Part shown: one piece after another, positions 1-11,669 of the stretch | Layout of the letters: each line of letters begins with the position of its first letter | Numbering within the stretch: the stretch's first letter is position 1 | Assembly: GCF_914767665.1 (NCBI RefSeq) | Contig: NC_059507.1 | Span: forward strand, 11,470,001-11,534,000 | Length of the DNA stretch: 64,000 nucleotides | Source of the DNA: Harmonia axyridis | Lineage: Eukaryota; Arthropoda; Insecta; Coleoptera; Coccinellidae | Direction of reading: 5' to 3' | The notes under the pieces: generated by a model | The model's input: only the letters and a program-made list of their open reading frames with translations | Databases searched by the model: none | Told to the model about the DNA's origin: nothing | Position numbers and translations under genes: made by a program

Positions 1-850
1 AATGTTGGTTGGCAGAACAGTTTTCTGTATCACAAATTTGACAAATAATAGATAAATCCGTTCCAGTCTATTTTGTTCCACAAAATGTGCCGGAAAGAAC
101 TGATTTGCCACTTAATTAGAGAAAAGTATATCCAGAATTTTGTCATTTGAATATCGGAAATTCAATTCGTGAAATCAAATTAGTGAAGCTTTGATAATGA
201 AAATACCTGTCACATGTAAAGTAATTAGATATTTGAATTTCTATGGTCATAGAGTATTATTGCTAGTCTTTCTGGAAACAGATCGAATAAAATTGACCCT
301 ACGTATAACATAAATTCATAAAATCTTGAATTATTGAATTTGAGAGCATAATTATGTTTGGACACTACCCTTATTTTTTACCGTAGAATCCAGCGAAATC
401 ACAAAAAAAATAGGGTTCTAATTTGAAAATCGAAAGTTATGATCAAAGTTTGTTCACAATTTTTGGCACAATATTTGAAACACCCTGTGATGATATTTCT
501 CAAATTCAAGATATGCACGATGTTCCAACATCATTTTAGTTTGAGAAAGTGAATTGAAATAGGCATAGGATATTCACAATAAAAATAATTCAGGTAATTG
601 TGACTAAGGAAATTCTCTCTTTTTTACGGTTTTTCCTTGATATTTTGAAAAGGAACTAAGGAAGAAGGACTAACACAATAATTTTAGCAAAGAGTAATTG
701 AGAATGGAAATCTCGATAATATCTGAGACATATAAAATGAAAAAAAAGTTTGTTTTCAAAAAAAATTTTTTAATTCTTATATAACCGGAAGCGCCTGAAC
801 TTCGAAAATATTTTAGCTGAACAATTTCATATTCCGAAATTTTAGATTTA
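1..850. other. AT-rich intergenic stretch, no gene seen
   Basis: Both strands are full of stop codons and no reading frame resembles a known protein. Homopolymer A/T runs are common. The stretch ends at the TA dinucleotide used as target site by the mariner copy that follows. Confidence 0.6.
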
Positions 851-2088
851 GGCGTACAACTTTGGTCCTGCCGTTTTGCAATAGCTGGCTGTAACGGTAA
901 GTGGTAGTCGAAATGAATATATCGTAGATGTCATACAATAAGTTTAGTTATTTGTGAACATAACACCATCGACATGTTAGTCGATTTGTGTCTGCATCAT
1001 AAAGTTATTCACGATTAACCATGTCAGCTTACGAGCCAAATTCTCGTCATTTGAGGGAGGTTTTAATTTTCTACTGAAATATGAATAAATCTGCGGCTGA
1101 GGCTCATCGAATGCTCTCAAATACCTATGGTGAGGCCGCTATTAGTGAAAGAACGTGCCGAGAGTGGTTTCAACGCTTCAAGAATGGTGATTTTGATGTC
1201 GAAGACCAGCATCGCGGTGGAAGAGAGAAGGTTTTTGAAGATGCAGAATTGGAGGCAATACTTGATCAAGACTCATTTCAAACGCAACAATAGTTGACAG
1301 GATCATTAGGACTACAAGCCATTTCAAAACGCCTGAAAGTCATAGGAATGATTCAGAAACAAGAAAAGTGGGTGTCGTACGAGTTGAAGCCGGGAGGTGT
1401 TTGAACGGAGTTTGTTTGTTTGTGAACAGCTGCTTTCGAGGCAAAGACGGAAGGAATTTCTGCATCGGATTGGGACTGGAGACGAAAAACGGGTTCATTA
1501 CGATAATCCCAAGCACATAAAATCATGTGGATATCCCGGCCATGCTTCCACGTCGACGGCTAAACCGAATATTCTCGGTTCTAAGGTCATGCTCAGTATT
1601 TGGTGGGACCAGCTCGGCGTAGTGTATTATGAGTTGTTAAAACCGACTGAAACGATCACAGGCGATCGTTATTGAACGCAATCAATTGAGAGAAAAACCG
1701 CCGCAATACGACAAGAGAGTAGATGAATTGGTTTTACTGCATGACAATGCTCGACTCCATGTTGCGAAAGTCAAGATATACTTGAAAAAGTTGAAATGGG
1801 AATTCCTACCTCACCCGACGTATTCTCCAGACGTTGCTCCCTCGGACTATCACTTGTTTCGATCAATAGCACACAGCCTGGCTGACCAGCTGACCTATCT
1901 TATGAAGAATTAAAAACTTGGATCGATTCGTGGATCGCTTCAAAAGATGACCAGTTTTTTCAATTCGTACGCTGCCCGAAAGATGTGAGAAAGTATAGTG
2001 ATCAGCGATGGGCAATATTTCGAATCATAAATGTATAACCAGTGTTTTACAATAAAGCCTCAAATTTCGGTAAAAAAATTTGTGCGCT
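851..2088 (+). mobile_element. Mariner element copy 1 (mauritiana-like), full length, inactive
   Basis: The element is about 1.24 kb, the usual mariner size, and is flanked by TA at 849-850 and 2089-2090. Its 5' end (GGCGTACAACTTTG) is an imperfect inverted match to the 3' end (AATTTGTGCGCT). The same end sequence recurs at 11201, 13149, 17584, 47778 and 48797, which supports these boundaries. The interior is one transposase pseudogene. Mariners move DNA by cut and paste at TA sites. Subfamily placement near mauritiana (Mos1-like) rests on protein motifs read by eye. Confidence 0.9.
1021..2030 (+). pseudogene. Mariner transposase pseudogene
   Basis: The start is the ATG in MSAYEPNSRH at 1021, shared with the copy at 48153. 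A TGA follows 18 codons later, just before the conserved NMNKSAAEAHRML segment of the first helix-turn-helix. A TAG occurs near 1291, followed by a small deletion and frameshifts near 1320, 1400, 1672 and 1690. The catalytic aspartates are still readable: GDEK (first), LLHDNARLH (second) and APSDYHLF (third). One codon is missing between the second and third, leaving 33 residues instead of the usual 34. The reading ends with QYFES and TAA at 2030. It cannot make an active enzyme. Confidence 0.9.
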
Positions 2089-3419
2089 TATGTATTTGTT
2101 ATATTATAATATATTTATTTACTTATCACGATTTTAGCCATTCAGGTAGAAATTAAAAAAAAAATAGTAAATCTATTGTTTCATAAGAAAAAAAAGAAGA
2201 CAATTGGCAAGTATAACACAAAATCTAATTTGGTCTGTGAACCCTTGAAAACATTGTAATCACAGCTTCGTCGTCAACATCAATGTCCCTGTATATGTTC
2301 AGGAGGACTAAACTGAATCCGATGCCAATATCGAAAAAACCGAAATAACACCATACGAACTACCATTTATTCATCACGGAAATAAACTTGCCGAATTTTC
2401 TGCTCGAATAGCTGTGCGAAAATTATGAGTTTCCATACAGTTTTATAATACGTCATGATCTCAAAGAATCTATTAATATGAATTTCCACCAAGTAAAAAA
2501 CCGATCCCATCAAGAAGATCTGGCATACAGGCAACGTTGCAGATTATTAGACCTAATATTAGGTCTATGCATCTGACACACGTTACGTATTAAACATGAT
2601 GGCCGCCGCCATATATAAACAATCGATAAAACCATCGATTTTGACGAAAAAAAGGCATTTTTATTTCAGGGAAAGCTTGAATTGTGATTAATTAATCATT
2701 TCTAACGAGAATCAGTTAATAAAATACAAGAAAACTAGCTATTAATGTGGATAACCTCACCTTCATTAAGCCAATTTCACAATTAAAAAAAAAAAACTAG
2801 CTGGATTGAGGAATTTATGACAGCGGATTTGTGATCTAAGACCCAAAATAAGTAAGTCTGCAAAATTTCATCACTTTTGAATCATTATTAAAATTAATTC
2901 TATATAGTAAACATTGTTTTTCTTTTCAGAAGATGGATTATTTTCGTTTGGATGGATAATTATACAGGATATTTATTTGTCGAATATCAATTAGAAGTAT
3001 CTAAAGATGTTGGACCAATTCAAGTCTGAAAATTGAGATTAAAGCTTCAAATTATTAACTAATTTGTAAAGAAATACACAATATTTGATCAACAATTATA
3101 TAGGGTGCATATATTTAAAGTAGTAATTAGACATTTTGAAATTTCAAATTCTCATTTCTCTAGAAATGGCAATTTCTTTCTTTTTTAAAAAGTTTGGGAA
3201 AAATGCATAATCAAAATGTGAGAGTTATTATCAGTCAATAGAAATACTACCTGAAAAAGAAACTGCATTCAATGTTTATTTTCAGTTTTGACAAATATTG
3301 AATTTACATAATCATTCGATTAGATCTATGAAAAGACCTACAGTGAAATGTAGTTATCATAGATAAGAGATGATATAGAAATTTCACTAGATAATTCTGA
3401 TTCAGTGGAGGACAGCTGA
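2089..3419. other. AT-rich intergenic stretch
   Basis: No coding sequence is recognised. The only notable motif is the perfect palindrome at 2548-2567. The remainder is simple A/T-rich sequence with short poly-A runs. Confidence 0.5.
2548..2567. repeat. 20-bp perfect palindrome
   Basis: TAGACCTAATATTAGGTCTA equals its own reverse complement. No longer flanking symmetry is seen. It may be chance or a dimer binding site. Confidence 0.6.
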
Positions 3420-3870
3420 ATTCAAGCTTAATCGTGATGGTTCGTTACGTTATTGAGCAAGCTTGTAGCTCTGGGTTTTACTCAGAAGTAAATTGAACAG
3501 GGCAATATATATAGTAAATGAAATTTTGACAGATATTAGTTGAAAAAGATCAACAATTGAGCATTGTATTTACATAAAATCAAAAAATAACTTGCTAACT
3601 GTTGTTGCATTGTACTTGGATGACTTTTTTGTTTTAACAAATGTTAATTCTGAATGAATATATCTGATAGAAAATTTAAGTGATAATTTTATCATAAAGA
3701 ATTTAGGGAAAGCTAAAAATGTTTAGGGATGAATATCACTAGAAATTATGAAAAAGGTAGTATAGTAATTGTTTATATTCTTCAAATATGTATTGCAATA
3801 ATTCAACATGTCTAATTGTAAACATATGAAAACTCCTTTGAGAACTTAATTGAAATTTGATTCAACAAAA
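3420..3870 (+). pseudogene. Ty1/copia reverse transcriptase fragment
   Basis: From 3500 one frame reads CIYIKSKNNLL, then VALYLDDFFVLTN, then NLSDNFIIKNLGKAKNV, and after further stops QFNMSNCKHMKTPL. These match, in order, the copia-type polymerase core: the Y-x-DD catalytic box, the L...F..K.LG segment before the LGIE motif, and the F.M.NCK...TP box. Four or more in-frame stops interrupt it. No LTR, integrase or gag was found nearby, so this is an isolated relic. Upstream near 3450 a degenerate ...ASL*LW may be the QASR.W box. Confidence 0.75.
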
Positions 3871-6167
3871 GAGAGTTGTAATAATAGGTATATACATTTT
3901 TATAAAAGTTTAATCATTCATTCATGACATGGCAGTATTAATAAATAGTTACCTTTTAAAGTATTTTATACCTACATTGAATTGCTGGAAAATTTATACC
4001 AATTTCGAAAGTAACTGCCATGTCAAAATTCTTCATATACTGAATGATCCTTCAAATTTTATTTCTGTTGTAACATTTTGACTAGTAGTTCAGTGAAAAA
4101 TTCGAACTGATTTTATATATGTATATAGTATAGCTATAAATGAACAACCTGAAAAGAGACAGAATGAATAGACTTGCCTTTCGAATACCCATAGCTTATG
4201 TTACCTCATGAGCAAATTTAATATCTAGGTAGAACCTTTTTGAGAAATCGGGTTATAAGTTTGAGAGTCTCTTAATTTCCAAGGTTTCAGTTGAACGACA
4301 AATAATTTTATTATAATATAACAGGGTATATATGGTTGAAATTATTCGTATGAAAGATTTCACAACGATTTGATTTCTTCATTATAAATTCAACAGCACT
4401 GCACTCAAATTCTTCAAAAACTGATAGGTCACTTATATTTTTGCACTCTTCAGTCGTAAAAGTGTATATTTTAGATATTCAAAAAACACATGGAAATTTT
4501 TGAATGTCATCTGACTAACTTGGCTCTTTTTCCAGTAATAAAGCCAATTGTGAATTATCTATAAGGAGTTTTTCTATCTGTTTAATACATGATCAGATGA
4601 AGCTTCTGTTCTCTTTTGTAGTTCCATCTTCTGTCGCAATAGATTCAAATTCTCACGAAAGAAAATGTTGTTTTATAGTTTGTGGAAAATAAACGAAAAA
4701 TTCCTGAAATAAAGTAACATTCATCCAATGGAATCAATAATTATACAAACCCTTCAAACGAACCTGAACTGAAAATGCATTCGATGATATCAATGTTCAT
4801 TTCCAAATTTTGACAAATATCTATCGAATTTTCGATTCGCCGAAGACTTTGCATTTTATCTGTCGGCATTTATTTAAATATTGAATAACAATTTTGGAAA
4901 CTGCAAACTTTTTCAAGAACTTTCATATATCGAAATGGAATATTTATATTTATTATTAACATGACACTGACAGCCAAATTGTCCACAAATACCACAGAAA
5001 TATGGGACTTGAAATGTCAAAATGATCCGAAACACCCCGTATACTCGAAAACCGCGGGGAGAATCGAAGGTTTGGGATTTTTCCCGGGATCTCCAGACGA
5101 TTTTGAGGGGGGTCTTATTCTTGTCATTTTTGCTCTAGATGGTCCCGTTTGGGCTGTGATTTTACGTTTAAAGTTTGACGTATATGTGCAAGCGGTTTTA
5201 TATATACTTAGATTACTAAAAATGACATATGCTACCTCTATCTATGTTCATTACTCTGAGGTTCATGTCGACAAACAAGCAACTAATCAAGTATAGGAAG
5301 CCAATATTCATATTCCATATTCAAGCCATACGGTAAAATTCATTGGAAAAAGTAGAAAAAAATTGAAATGATCGATGATCTAACTGATGATGTAACTCGT
5401 AGCAGTGGTAGACATTTGCTGCAAATCAAATTGAAAAAAATAAACCACATGGAAATCTCCATCAACCTATAAAGAATGCATTATTATTTAAAATGCCGAA
5501 GCTTTTGAAAAACTCCCAACCTAATCGATTGAGATAATTTTCGGCTCGAAATTGAAAATATACATACTGATGTCGAAATGAAACATAGAGTGTACAAAAA
5601 GAAAACAAATAGGTACTTTGTGCCCCACTACGCCATTCCCTCGTCGCAGACCATTCTCAAATCATAGGGTTACGTATGATCTCTTTCAATCTTTATCCGA
5701 CAGATCCCGCCACTGTCCTACCTTATACCCGTCCTATCTTGGATGTAGTTATGGAGCTTTCCGCTCTACAAACCGCCCCTAACATAGTTTGAAACCGCAA
5801 CACGGGACCGTTCAACCCCAATCGAACATAACCCCCAGGTAGTGTTCCGGAACTTGCCATAGTTAAGGATGGAGAAGGTCAAGAGGTTTTTACCGAATTA
5901 GCTTTCTGTTCAACTGGCCATTATTACCGCCACTTGGGAGATAAGACTTCGACGAGGATCAGAAAATGACATCCAAGTTGGGCGATGTTAAATTTCGCAC
6001 TCCAAGATTATGAGGAGTTGCTGGCAGGGAGTTGTTGGAGTGGTTGTTCGAAATTGCGGCCATTGTAGTTAACACTGAGGTGAGTGGAAATCTGAGTAGA
6101 CTCTCAACGACTGCCACTGGGACCAGATACCTTGACTGAGTAGTCGCTGATGTGTGTTGGCGAAGTA
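3871..6167. other. Intergenic stretch with a small shared repeat and a GC-richer tract
   Basis: No gene is recognised. A 111-codon frame at 4961-5296 has no recognisable domain, and its end overlaps a short repeat also present near 35962, so I do not call it coding. From about 5620 to 6160 the sequence is more GC-rich and less simple than its surroundings, but neither strand gives a clean frame. Confidence 0.4.
5211..5264 (+). repeat. Short dispersed repeat, copy 1
   Basis: Shares the core AAAATGACATATGCT and most of about 54 bases with 35962-36014. It is probably the remnant of an unrecognised transposon. Confidence 0.5.
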
Positions 6168-7094
6168 AAGGGTGTTTTTTTAAAGCTATAGAACTTTAAA
6201 TTGCAATAAAACAACGATGAATTATTCGATTGACATGAATTTCATTTATCCGCAATATAATCTTGTGGCATTACATTTCAAATATGATTTCTGGCATATG
6301 ACCGCCACGGCTGGCTCGGATGTAGTCCAATCTGGACGTCCAATTTTCGATGATTTTTTCCAACATTTGTGGCCGTATATCGGCAATAACACGGCGAATG
6401 TTGTCTTCCAAATGGTCAAGGGTTTGTAGCTTATCCGCATAGACCAATGACTTTACATAGCCCCACAGAAAGTAGTCTAGCGGTGTTAAATCACAAGCTC
6501 TTGGAGGCCAATTCACAGGCCCAAAACGTGAAATAAGGCGGTCACCAAACGTGTCTTTCAATAAATCGATTGTGGCACGAGCTGTGTGACATGTTGCGCC
6601 GTCTTGTTGGAACCACAGCTTCTGGACATCATGGTTGTTCAATTCAGGAATGAAAAGTTAGTAATCATTGCTCTATACCGATCACCATTGACTGTAACGT
6701 TCTGGCCATCATCGTTTTTGAAGAAGTACGGACCAATGATTCCACCAGCCCATAAAGCGCACCAAACAGTCAGTTTTTCTGGATGTAACGGTGTTTCGAC
6801 ATACACATGAGGATTAGCTTCACTCCAAATGCGGCAGTTTTGTTTGTTGAAGTAGCCATTCAATCAGAAGTGCGCTTCATCGCTTACGGACGTAGTGCGC
6901 GATACGAATTCCGCTCAGAACCATTATTTTCGAAATAAAATTGCACTATTTTCAAGCGTTGTTCAGGCATCAGTCTATTCACGATGAATTGCCAATCCAA
7001 ATTGAGAATAAATTACTTGACAGCTGTTGAATCGGTCGCCATCTTGAACAATAATGCCAACTTAAAGTTATATACCTCGAAAAAAAACAACCGT
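6168..7094 (-). mobile_element. DD41D (rosa-type) element copy 1, internally deleted
   Basis: Ends AGGGTGTTTTTTTAAAGC and, at the far side, the inverted form of GGTTGTTTTTTTCGAGG are imperfect inverted repeats, with TA flanking at 6166 and 7095. The minus-strand transposase pieces read KQNCRIWSEANPHVYVET, then LWFQQDGATCHTARATIDLL and DLTPLDYFLWGYVKSLVYAD. Between the aspartate of QQDG and that of TPLD there are 41 residues, the DD41D signature. The first catalytic block (SDEAHF) is present but followed by a stop where tryptophan is expected. Most of the DNA-binding region is deleted. Confidence 0.88.
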
Positions 7095-7124
7095 TATGAC
7101 CTAACAAAGTTCAAGATTTTTATT

Positions 7125-7205
7125 TCATAACCATACCGTGTCATTTTCTCCAACAATACCGACTGTCCAACATAATCAAAGGCCTTATCCATGTCTAAGA
7201 TTAGT
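7125..7205 (-). pseudogene. LINE reverse transcriptase scrap
   Basis: The minus strand reads LILDMDKAFDYVGQSVLLEK, the region around the first catalytic aspartate of LINE reverse transcriptases (D..KAFD.V...LL.K). It is only about 27 codons long and lies beside the DD41D copy. The family is not assignable. Confidence 0.6.
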
Positions 7206-8424
7206 GGGTGGTAACTTTTTTTTAATTAATTAATTCATTTAGTCAGACGGCATAGCCATTTTATATTGATGAAAAATTTTAACAATAACAAATTTCCATT
7301 AAAATATACAAGAACATAAATGAACACGAAAAGTTCCAGTGGAAAAGTCAGAAACTGAAGAACTGTTTATGGAATCTTTATTTATCTTTGCTGCACTAAA
7401 TAAGTATCAAGAGTCAGTTAATCAGTATGAATTTCCACTCATCACAGCAAGCTAACTGGATCTTCAAAATTATTCGAATCATTCTGAGGATCACTAAGGC
7501 ATTGTTTAATTTTTTTTTCTCGAAATCAGTAGCATATACGACAAAACTACAACCACATAGTGGAATATCAAAATTTCATCTGTCTGTTGTAAAAGTATTG
7601 TTTGGACAGCCTGGCAACGATATTTCCTTACTACAGCTGATTTCATGCCATTGTCAAAATAAATGAGTCCAAAATACATACTCATTAAGTTAGTTCTTGA
7701 TGGAGCCACCAGGGAGCGTTAAGATTTCTGGATTCACCAACTGTTCCCTCTAGTCCAAAAGTAATGCTGTCAATGTGACAGCAACGCAGTCTTACGTCAC
7801 GGTCCATATAAACTAAATATATGGCCGCTACATGACGCTACGTACCATAGCTTCATAACCTCGACGGAACATTCACAGTCGATTCCCGACATAACTCAAC
7901 GTCTTATTGAAGACTGTGGCGTTAACGAAGTCTGTCCCGAACACTCCAGACACCATTTTGGACCGTGGAAAATTTCCATGAAACACAGCTTCCATTTATC
8001 GAGACATCATTTTTCGACGAACGTGTCAAGGATTTCATTCCTATCGCGGAGCATCTCTGGTTCTGCAGAACTTGTACACAATTATCATAAAAAACCTACT
8101 ATGTTGTCACGTACAAGAGATTTCCTCGGATATTTGTGCCCTTTTCCCGATGTTATTCGAATGGGAAAAGAGGTGGATGATACGGTAGAGAGGATCTGCA
8201 ATAAGAGACAGGTACGTGACGAGAGCACGTTTGCAGATAAGAGGCGATGGTGTTGATTTGTCTACCAATTCATGCAGATAGAGCTAAGTGTTTTAGGCCT
8301 CTAGGAGGTTATGTGCTTGACGCTGGGTTAGAAGGAATTCTTCAGGACGTGAAGCGCGTGGAATGCTACTCGAAAGTTCGTTTGAAAACCATTTTTATTT
8401 ATATAGGAAAGCAGTAGAAAGTGT
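7206..8424. other. Intergenic stretch, nothing recognised
   Basis: A 92-codon frame at 7978-8256 has no recognisable domain or splice context. Otherwise AT-rich sequence without homology visible by eye. Confidence 0.4.
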
Positions 8425-9000
8425 ATGTCTTGTTATAAGATAAATTTAGCTAAACATGAAGGAAAGCTTTTCGAAATCCTTGAAAATAAGTTCTTGAAGG
8501 TCAAAACCGACGATATGAAGCGGGCTAGAAGTTTACTCTGCAAGGAATATAGATACTCATTAAGAAAAGCTGGGACTGAAGCTAATGGAAGGTTCATATT
8601 CAAATCTTATAATCCGGTGCGTAAAATGTGAACATTGACTAACGCGAAGAGAGAAAATAAGTATTTTTGCAAATAGCTACAGTTACCTTTTTCCCCAATA
8701 CCGAGAAAAATACTCGAGTCTCTACCAACTGTAATCCCCTGCACTTAATGCCTAAAAAATTATATCAACTTGAAATTGTTTGACAGTCTGACTGGACTGA
8801 GAGATATAATAAATAGCCTAAAATATAGCAAAACCTCGGACTATTCTAGATTGTTGGTAGCCTTAATCGAAAAGAACATTATTATACTAGTTTCTCCACT
8901 AAAAAAACTAATCAACAAGAGCATAAATGAGAAGTATATCGTGCAACAAATGTTTGAAAAGTCCAACTTTCCTCACAAGTGTAGACGTTTACCTGAATAG
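8425..9000 (+). pseudogene. LINE fragment, region before and at start of reverse transcriptase
   Basis: Three frames follow one another: about 68 codons ending NPVRKM; a stretch with EKNTRVSTNCNPLHLMPK in another frame; and IINSLKYSKTSDYSRLLVAL...LVSPLKKLINKSIN at 8770-9000. The last matches the start of a LINE reverse transcriptase domain (I..LK..K..G.D......l......pl..l.N.s...g..P). Frameshifts and the stop at 9000 show it is dead. The rest of the polymerase is absent. Confidence 0.6.
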
Positions 9001-9799
9001 GCCACAGTGTTGACGAAACAATTCTACTTAATATTGAACTATTTGTGGACATTCATTTCGTTTTATTTCAATTGATAACTAATAATCTCCATAAAAGACA
9101 AAATTCAAATAAAATCCTATTTGGCAATTTAATGGAGCTATCAAAAGGCTGCTGCGTCATCGTACAACACTCCAGCCAAAATTGGTTATCTACAAACAGT
9201 TGAACCCGAAAACTTCTGATATATTGGGATAACTTACCAGGCAACTTTCAATAATTAAATTTTCTCACATTGCCCTACAACAAGAAATTTGTTTTATTAG
9301 CGTGATATTCTTGCGAAAGATGGGCTGACTCGACAGAATTAGTGGGGTGCATGTTCAACAAAGAAGAAGATCGGGGATGTGGATCTGTGGCTGAAACTTT
9401 TAATGAGTTCTGGCGCGCAGAGGTTGAGTAAATTATTTCCTGTGGGTAAGCGGTATGGTATAAGATTCGTCGTCAACGAAAGGTAGAGTTACTGTCAGGT
9501 AATTCCACCGGGAAAGGTAAAAAATTGCGGGATTGGATCTCATCGCAATAAAAGCTTCACAACTTGGAAATATCTTTCGATGATTTCCTCTCGGACAGTT
9601 TCGCAGAATTATCTCGTCACCAGTTCTCGCTGTGATCACGTTTTTATTCACGTTTTAATATGACAGAATTGACGAGAGTAATCTACACTGTTTTCCAATA
9701 AGAGGTTTCTTTTTGAATAGCTCGGTACCTGGGTAGCTGTCAATTTTGATGCTGCCATCTTCTGATATTTGACAAGTGAAAACTACGCCATAGCTATAC
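9001..9799. other. Intergenic stretch, nothing recognised
   Basis: A 72-codon minus-strand frame at 9433-9651 has no known motif and no splice support. No repeats found. Confidence 0.4.
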
Positions 9800-10148
9800 A
9801 TGGAACGATACACGCTCAAAAACGCTTCTTAAATTTAAAAATTCACTACAAAAATGTTGAAAATTTTGCAGTCACTGCGCAAAACTAATGCAATTTGGCT
9901 CGTCGTGAAGCACCTGTACGTCCGGAGATAGTGAACTAATTGGAAAAAATTAGGCTGTTGGGACAAGTGAGTGATGTGTAGAATCGAAACCATATGCGCC
10001 ATTTGAGAACAACTGAGAATATTGCTGCTGTAGACCGTAGTGTTCAGGAAAACCTAGATTTGTCGATTCCTCTTCGATCTTAGGAATTGAGCATTCTACA
10101 AACAATATTACACAGTATTTTGAATAAAGACTCATGGCTTAAGGCTTT
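9800..10148 (+). pseudogene. N-terminal fragment of a DUF4817-type Tc1/mariner transposase
   Basis: From the ATG at 9800 the sequence reads MERYTLKQR, and after a frameshift RREAPVRPEIVN, IRLLGQVSDV and RTTENIAAVDRSVQENLDL, ending ELSILQTILHSILNKDSWLK. This is the N-terminal helix-turn-helix half found in insect DD41D-related transposases. It has at least three in-frame stops. It differs clearly from the abundant DD41D family elsewhere in the window, so it is a separate lineage. It stops abruptly where mariner sequence begins at 10149. Confidence 0.7.
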
Positions 10149-11201
10149 CTGGTCAGCCAGGCCGTGTGCCATTGCTCGAAACAAAAGATAGTTCGAGGGA
10201 GCAACGTCTGGAGAAAACGACGGGTGAGATAGGACTTCCCATTTCGACGTTTCCAAGTATGTCTTGACCACTTTCACAACATGGGGTCGCGCATTGTTAT
10301 ACTGTAAAATCACTTTAACATGTCCCTCGTTGTATTGTAGCCATTTGTCTTTCAATTCTCTGCCCAAACGCATTAATTGCATTCGATAACGATCGTCGGT
10401 GATTGTTTTAGTCGGTTTTAACAACTCATAATACACTACGCTGAGTTGGTTCCATCAAATAGTGAGAATCCTCTTTGAACCGTGAATATTCGATTTGGCC
10501 ATCGACGTGGAAGCATGACCGAGATATCCCCAAGATTTTCTGTCTTTGGATTATCGTAATGAACCCACATTTCGTCTCCAGTCACAATGCGATGCAGAAA
10601 TCTTATCCGTCTTTGCCTTGCAAGCAGCTGTTCACAAGCAAACAACATCCGTTCGAGATCTCTCGGCTTCAACTCGTACGGCACCCAATTTCCTTGTTTA
10701 TGAATAATTCCCATGACATTCAGGCGATTTGAAATGACTTGTTGCGTCACTCCTAATGATCCAGTCAATTTTTGTTGCCTTTGACACGAGTCTTGATCGA
10801 GTACTGCACCCAATTCTGCATCTTCGAAAACCTTCTCTCTTCCACCGCCTTGCTGGTCTTTGACGTCAAAATCACCGTTCTTGAAGCGTTTAAACCACTC
10901 TCGGCACGTTCTTCCACTAATTGCGGCCTCACCATAAGTATTTGAGAACATTCGATAAGCCCCAGCCGGAGATTTCTCCATATTAAAGCAAAAAATGAAA
11001 AGCTCTCGGAAATGACGAGAATTTGGCTCGTAGGCTGGCATGTTTAATCGAGAATAACTCAATGATGTAGACACAAATCGACTAATATTTCAATGGCGTT
11101 ATGTTCACAAATACCTGACTTGATGTATGACATCTACGATCTCTTATTTTCGACTATTACTTACCGCTACAGCAATCTGTTGCAAAGCAATGTTGTTCAC
11201 C
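10149..11201 (-). mobile_element. Mariner copy 2, 3' truncated, two catalytic residues lost
   Basis: The 5' terminal sequence ends at 11201 beside TA. The transposase reads from NMPAYEPNSRHFRELFIFCF through RTCREWFKRFKNGDFDV, VTQQVISNRL and GDEMWVHYDN. A frameshift follows near 10500, and it resumes at YYELLKPTKTITDDRYR. The second catalytic site reads LQYNNARPH instead of HDN, and the third APSNYLLF instead of SDY, so both aspartates became asparagine. At 10149, after HGLADQ, the copy is cut off by the unrelated transposase fragment on its left, losing its 3' end. Confidence 0.9.
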
Positions 11202-11261
11202 TAATAATTTATACGTTTCTCGAAACGCAATTCTGGACATAGTTCCATAAAAACTTTTTCT
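11202..11261. repeat. 60-bp flank F, first copy of a segmental duplication
   Basis: TAATAATTTATACGTTTCTC and the following 40 bases are repeated almost exactly at 13150-13208, in both cases directly beyond a mariner 5' end. This is host-like flank copied together with the mariner. Confidence 0.8.
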
Positions 11262-11669
11262 CCAATTCTGTGGTTATTCCGTTCATTCTTCCACATCTTG
11301 TAGAACAAAATCGTGCGAGAATATATCAGAAACGCACAGTTTTCATGGTTATATTTCATTATTATATGTTGGTATTCCGAACTTTCCGCCACGGCTTTAT
11401 CTGTCAATTCATCAATTTGCCTTGAAGAAATAAGTTCTGCCAACCAACATTTTTCAATGCAAAAATCACTAAATGATATTTATGGAAATATTTCATTAAT
11501 TTCAATTAAAATTCAATGAATTAGAGAAAATAATGTATAATACTCGTACAGAAGGCTCATTCTACCACTCGTTCATTCCAAAACTCGCCACTTCGTGGCT
11601 CGTTTTTGAATTTTGAACTCGTGGAAGAATATCAATGCCTTCTGCACTTGTTTTATAAATAACTATTCT
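11262..11669. repeat. 408-bp repeat, copy 1
   Basis: The unit begins CCAATTCTGTGGTTATTCC and ends ATAACTATTCT. The next copy starts at once at 11670, and a third lies at 32740-33147; all are 408 bp. The left 250 bases carry an open minus-strand frame (ELTDKAVAESSEYQH, FLIYSRTILFYKMWKNE). The right 150 bases (from 11518) form a palindrome centred on GCCACTTCGTGGC at 11588-11600. The bases TTCT stand at each junction. Not recognised as a named element; it behaves like a mobile or amplified unit. Confidence 0.85.

Noticed and set aside
4961..5296. 111-codon plus-strand frame
   Set aside because: No domain or splice context, and its end lies in a short dispersed repeat, so coding is not supported.
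6217..6429. Plus-strand frames opposite the DD41D transposases (also at 14560, 45840 and 50243)
   Set aside because: They are antisense shadows of the conserved transposase C-terminus, which is why the same peptide recurs.
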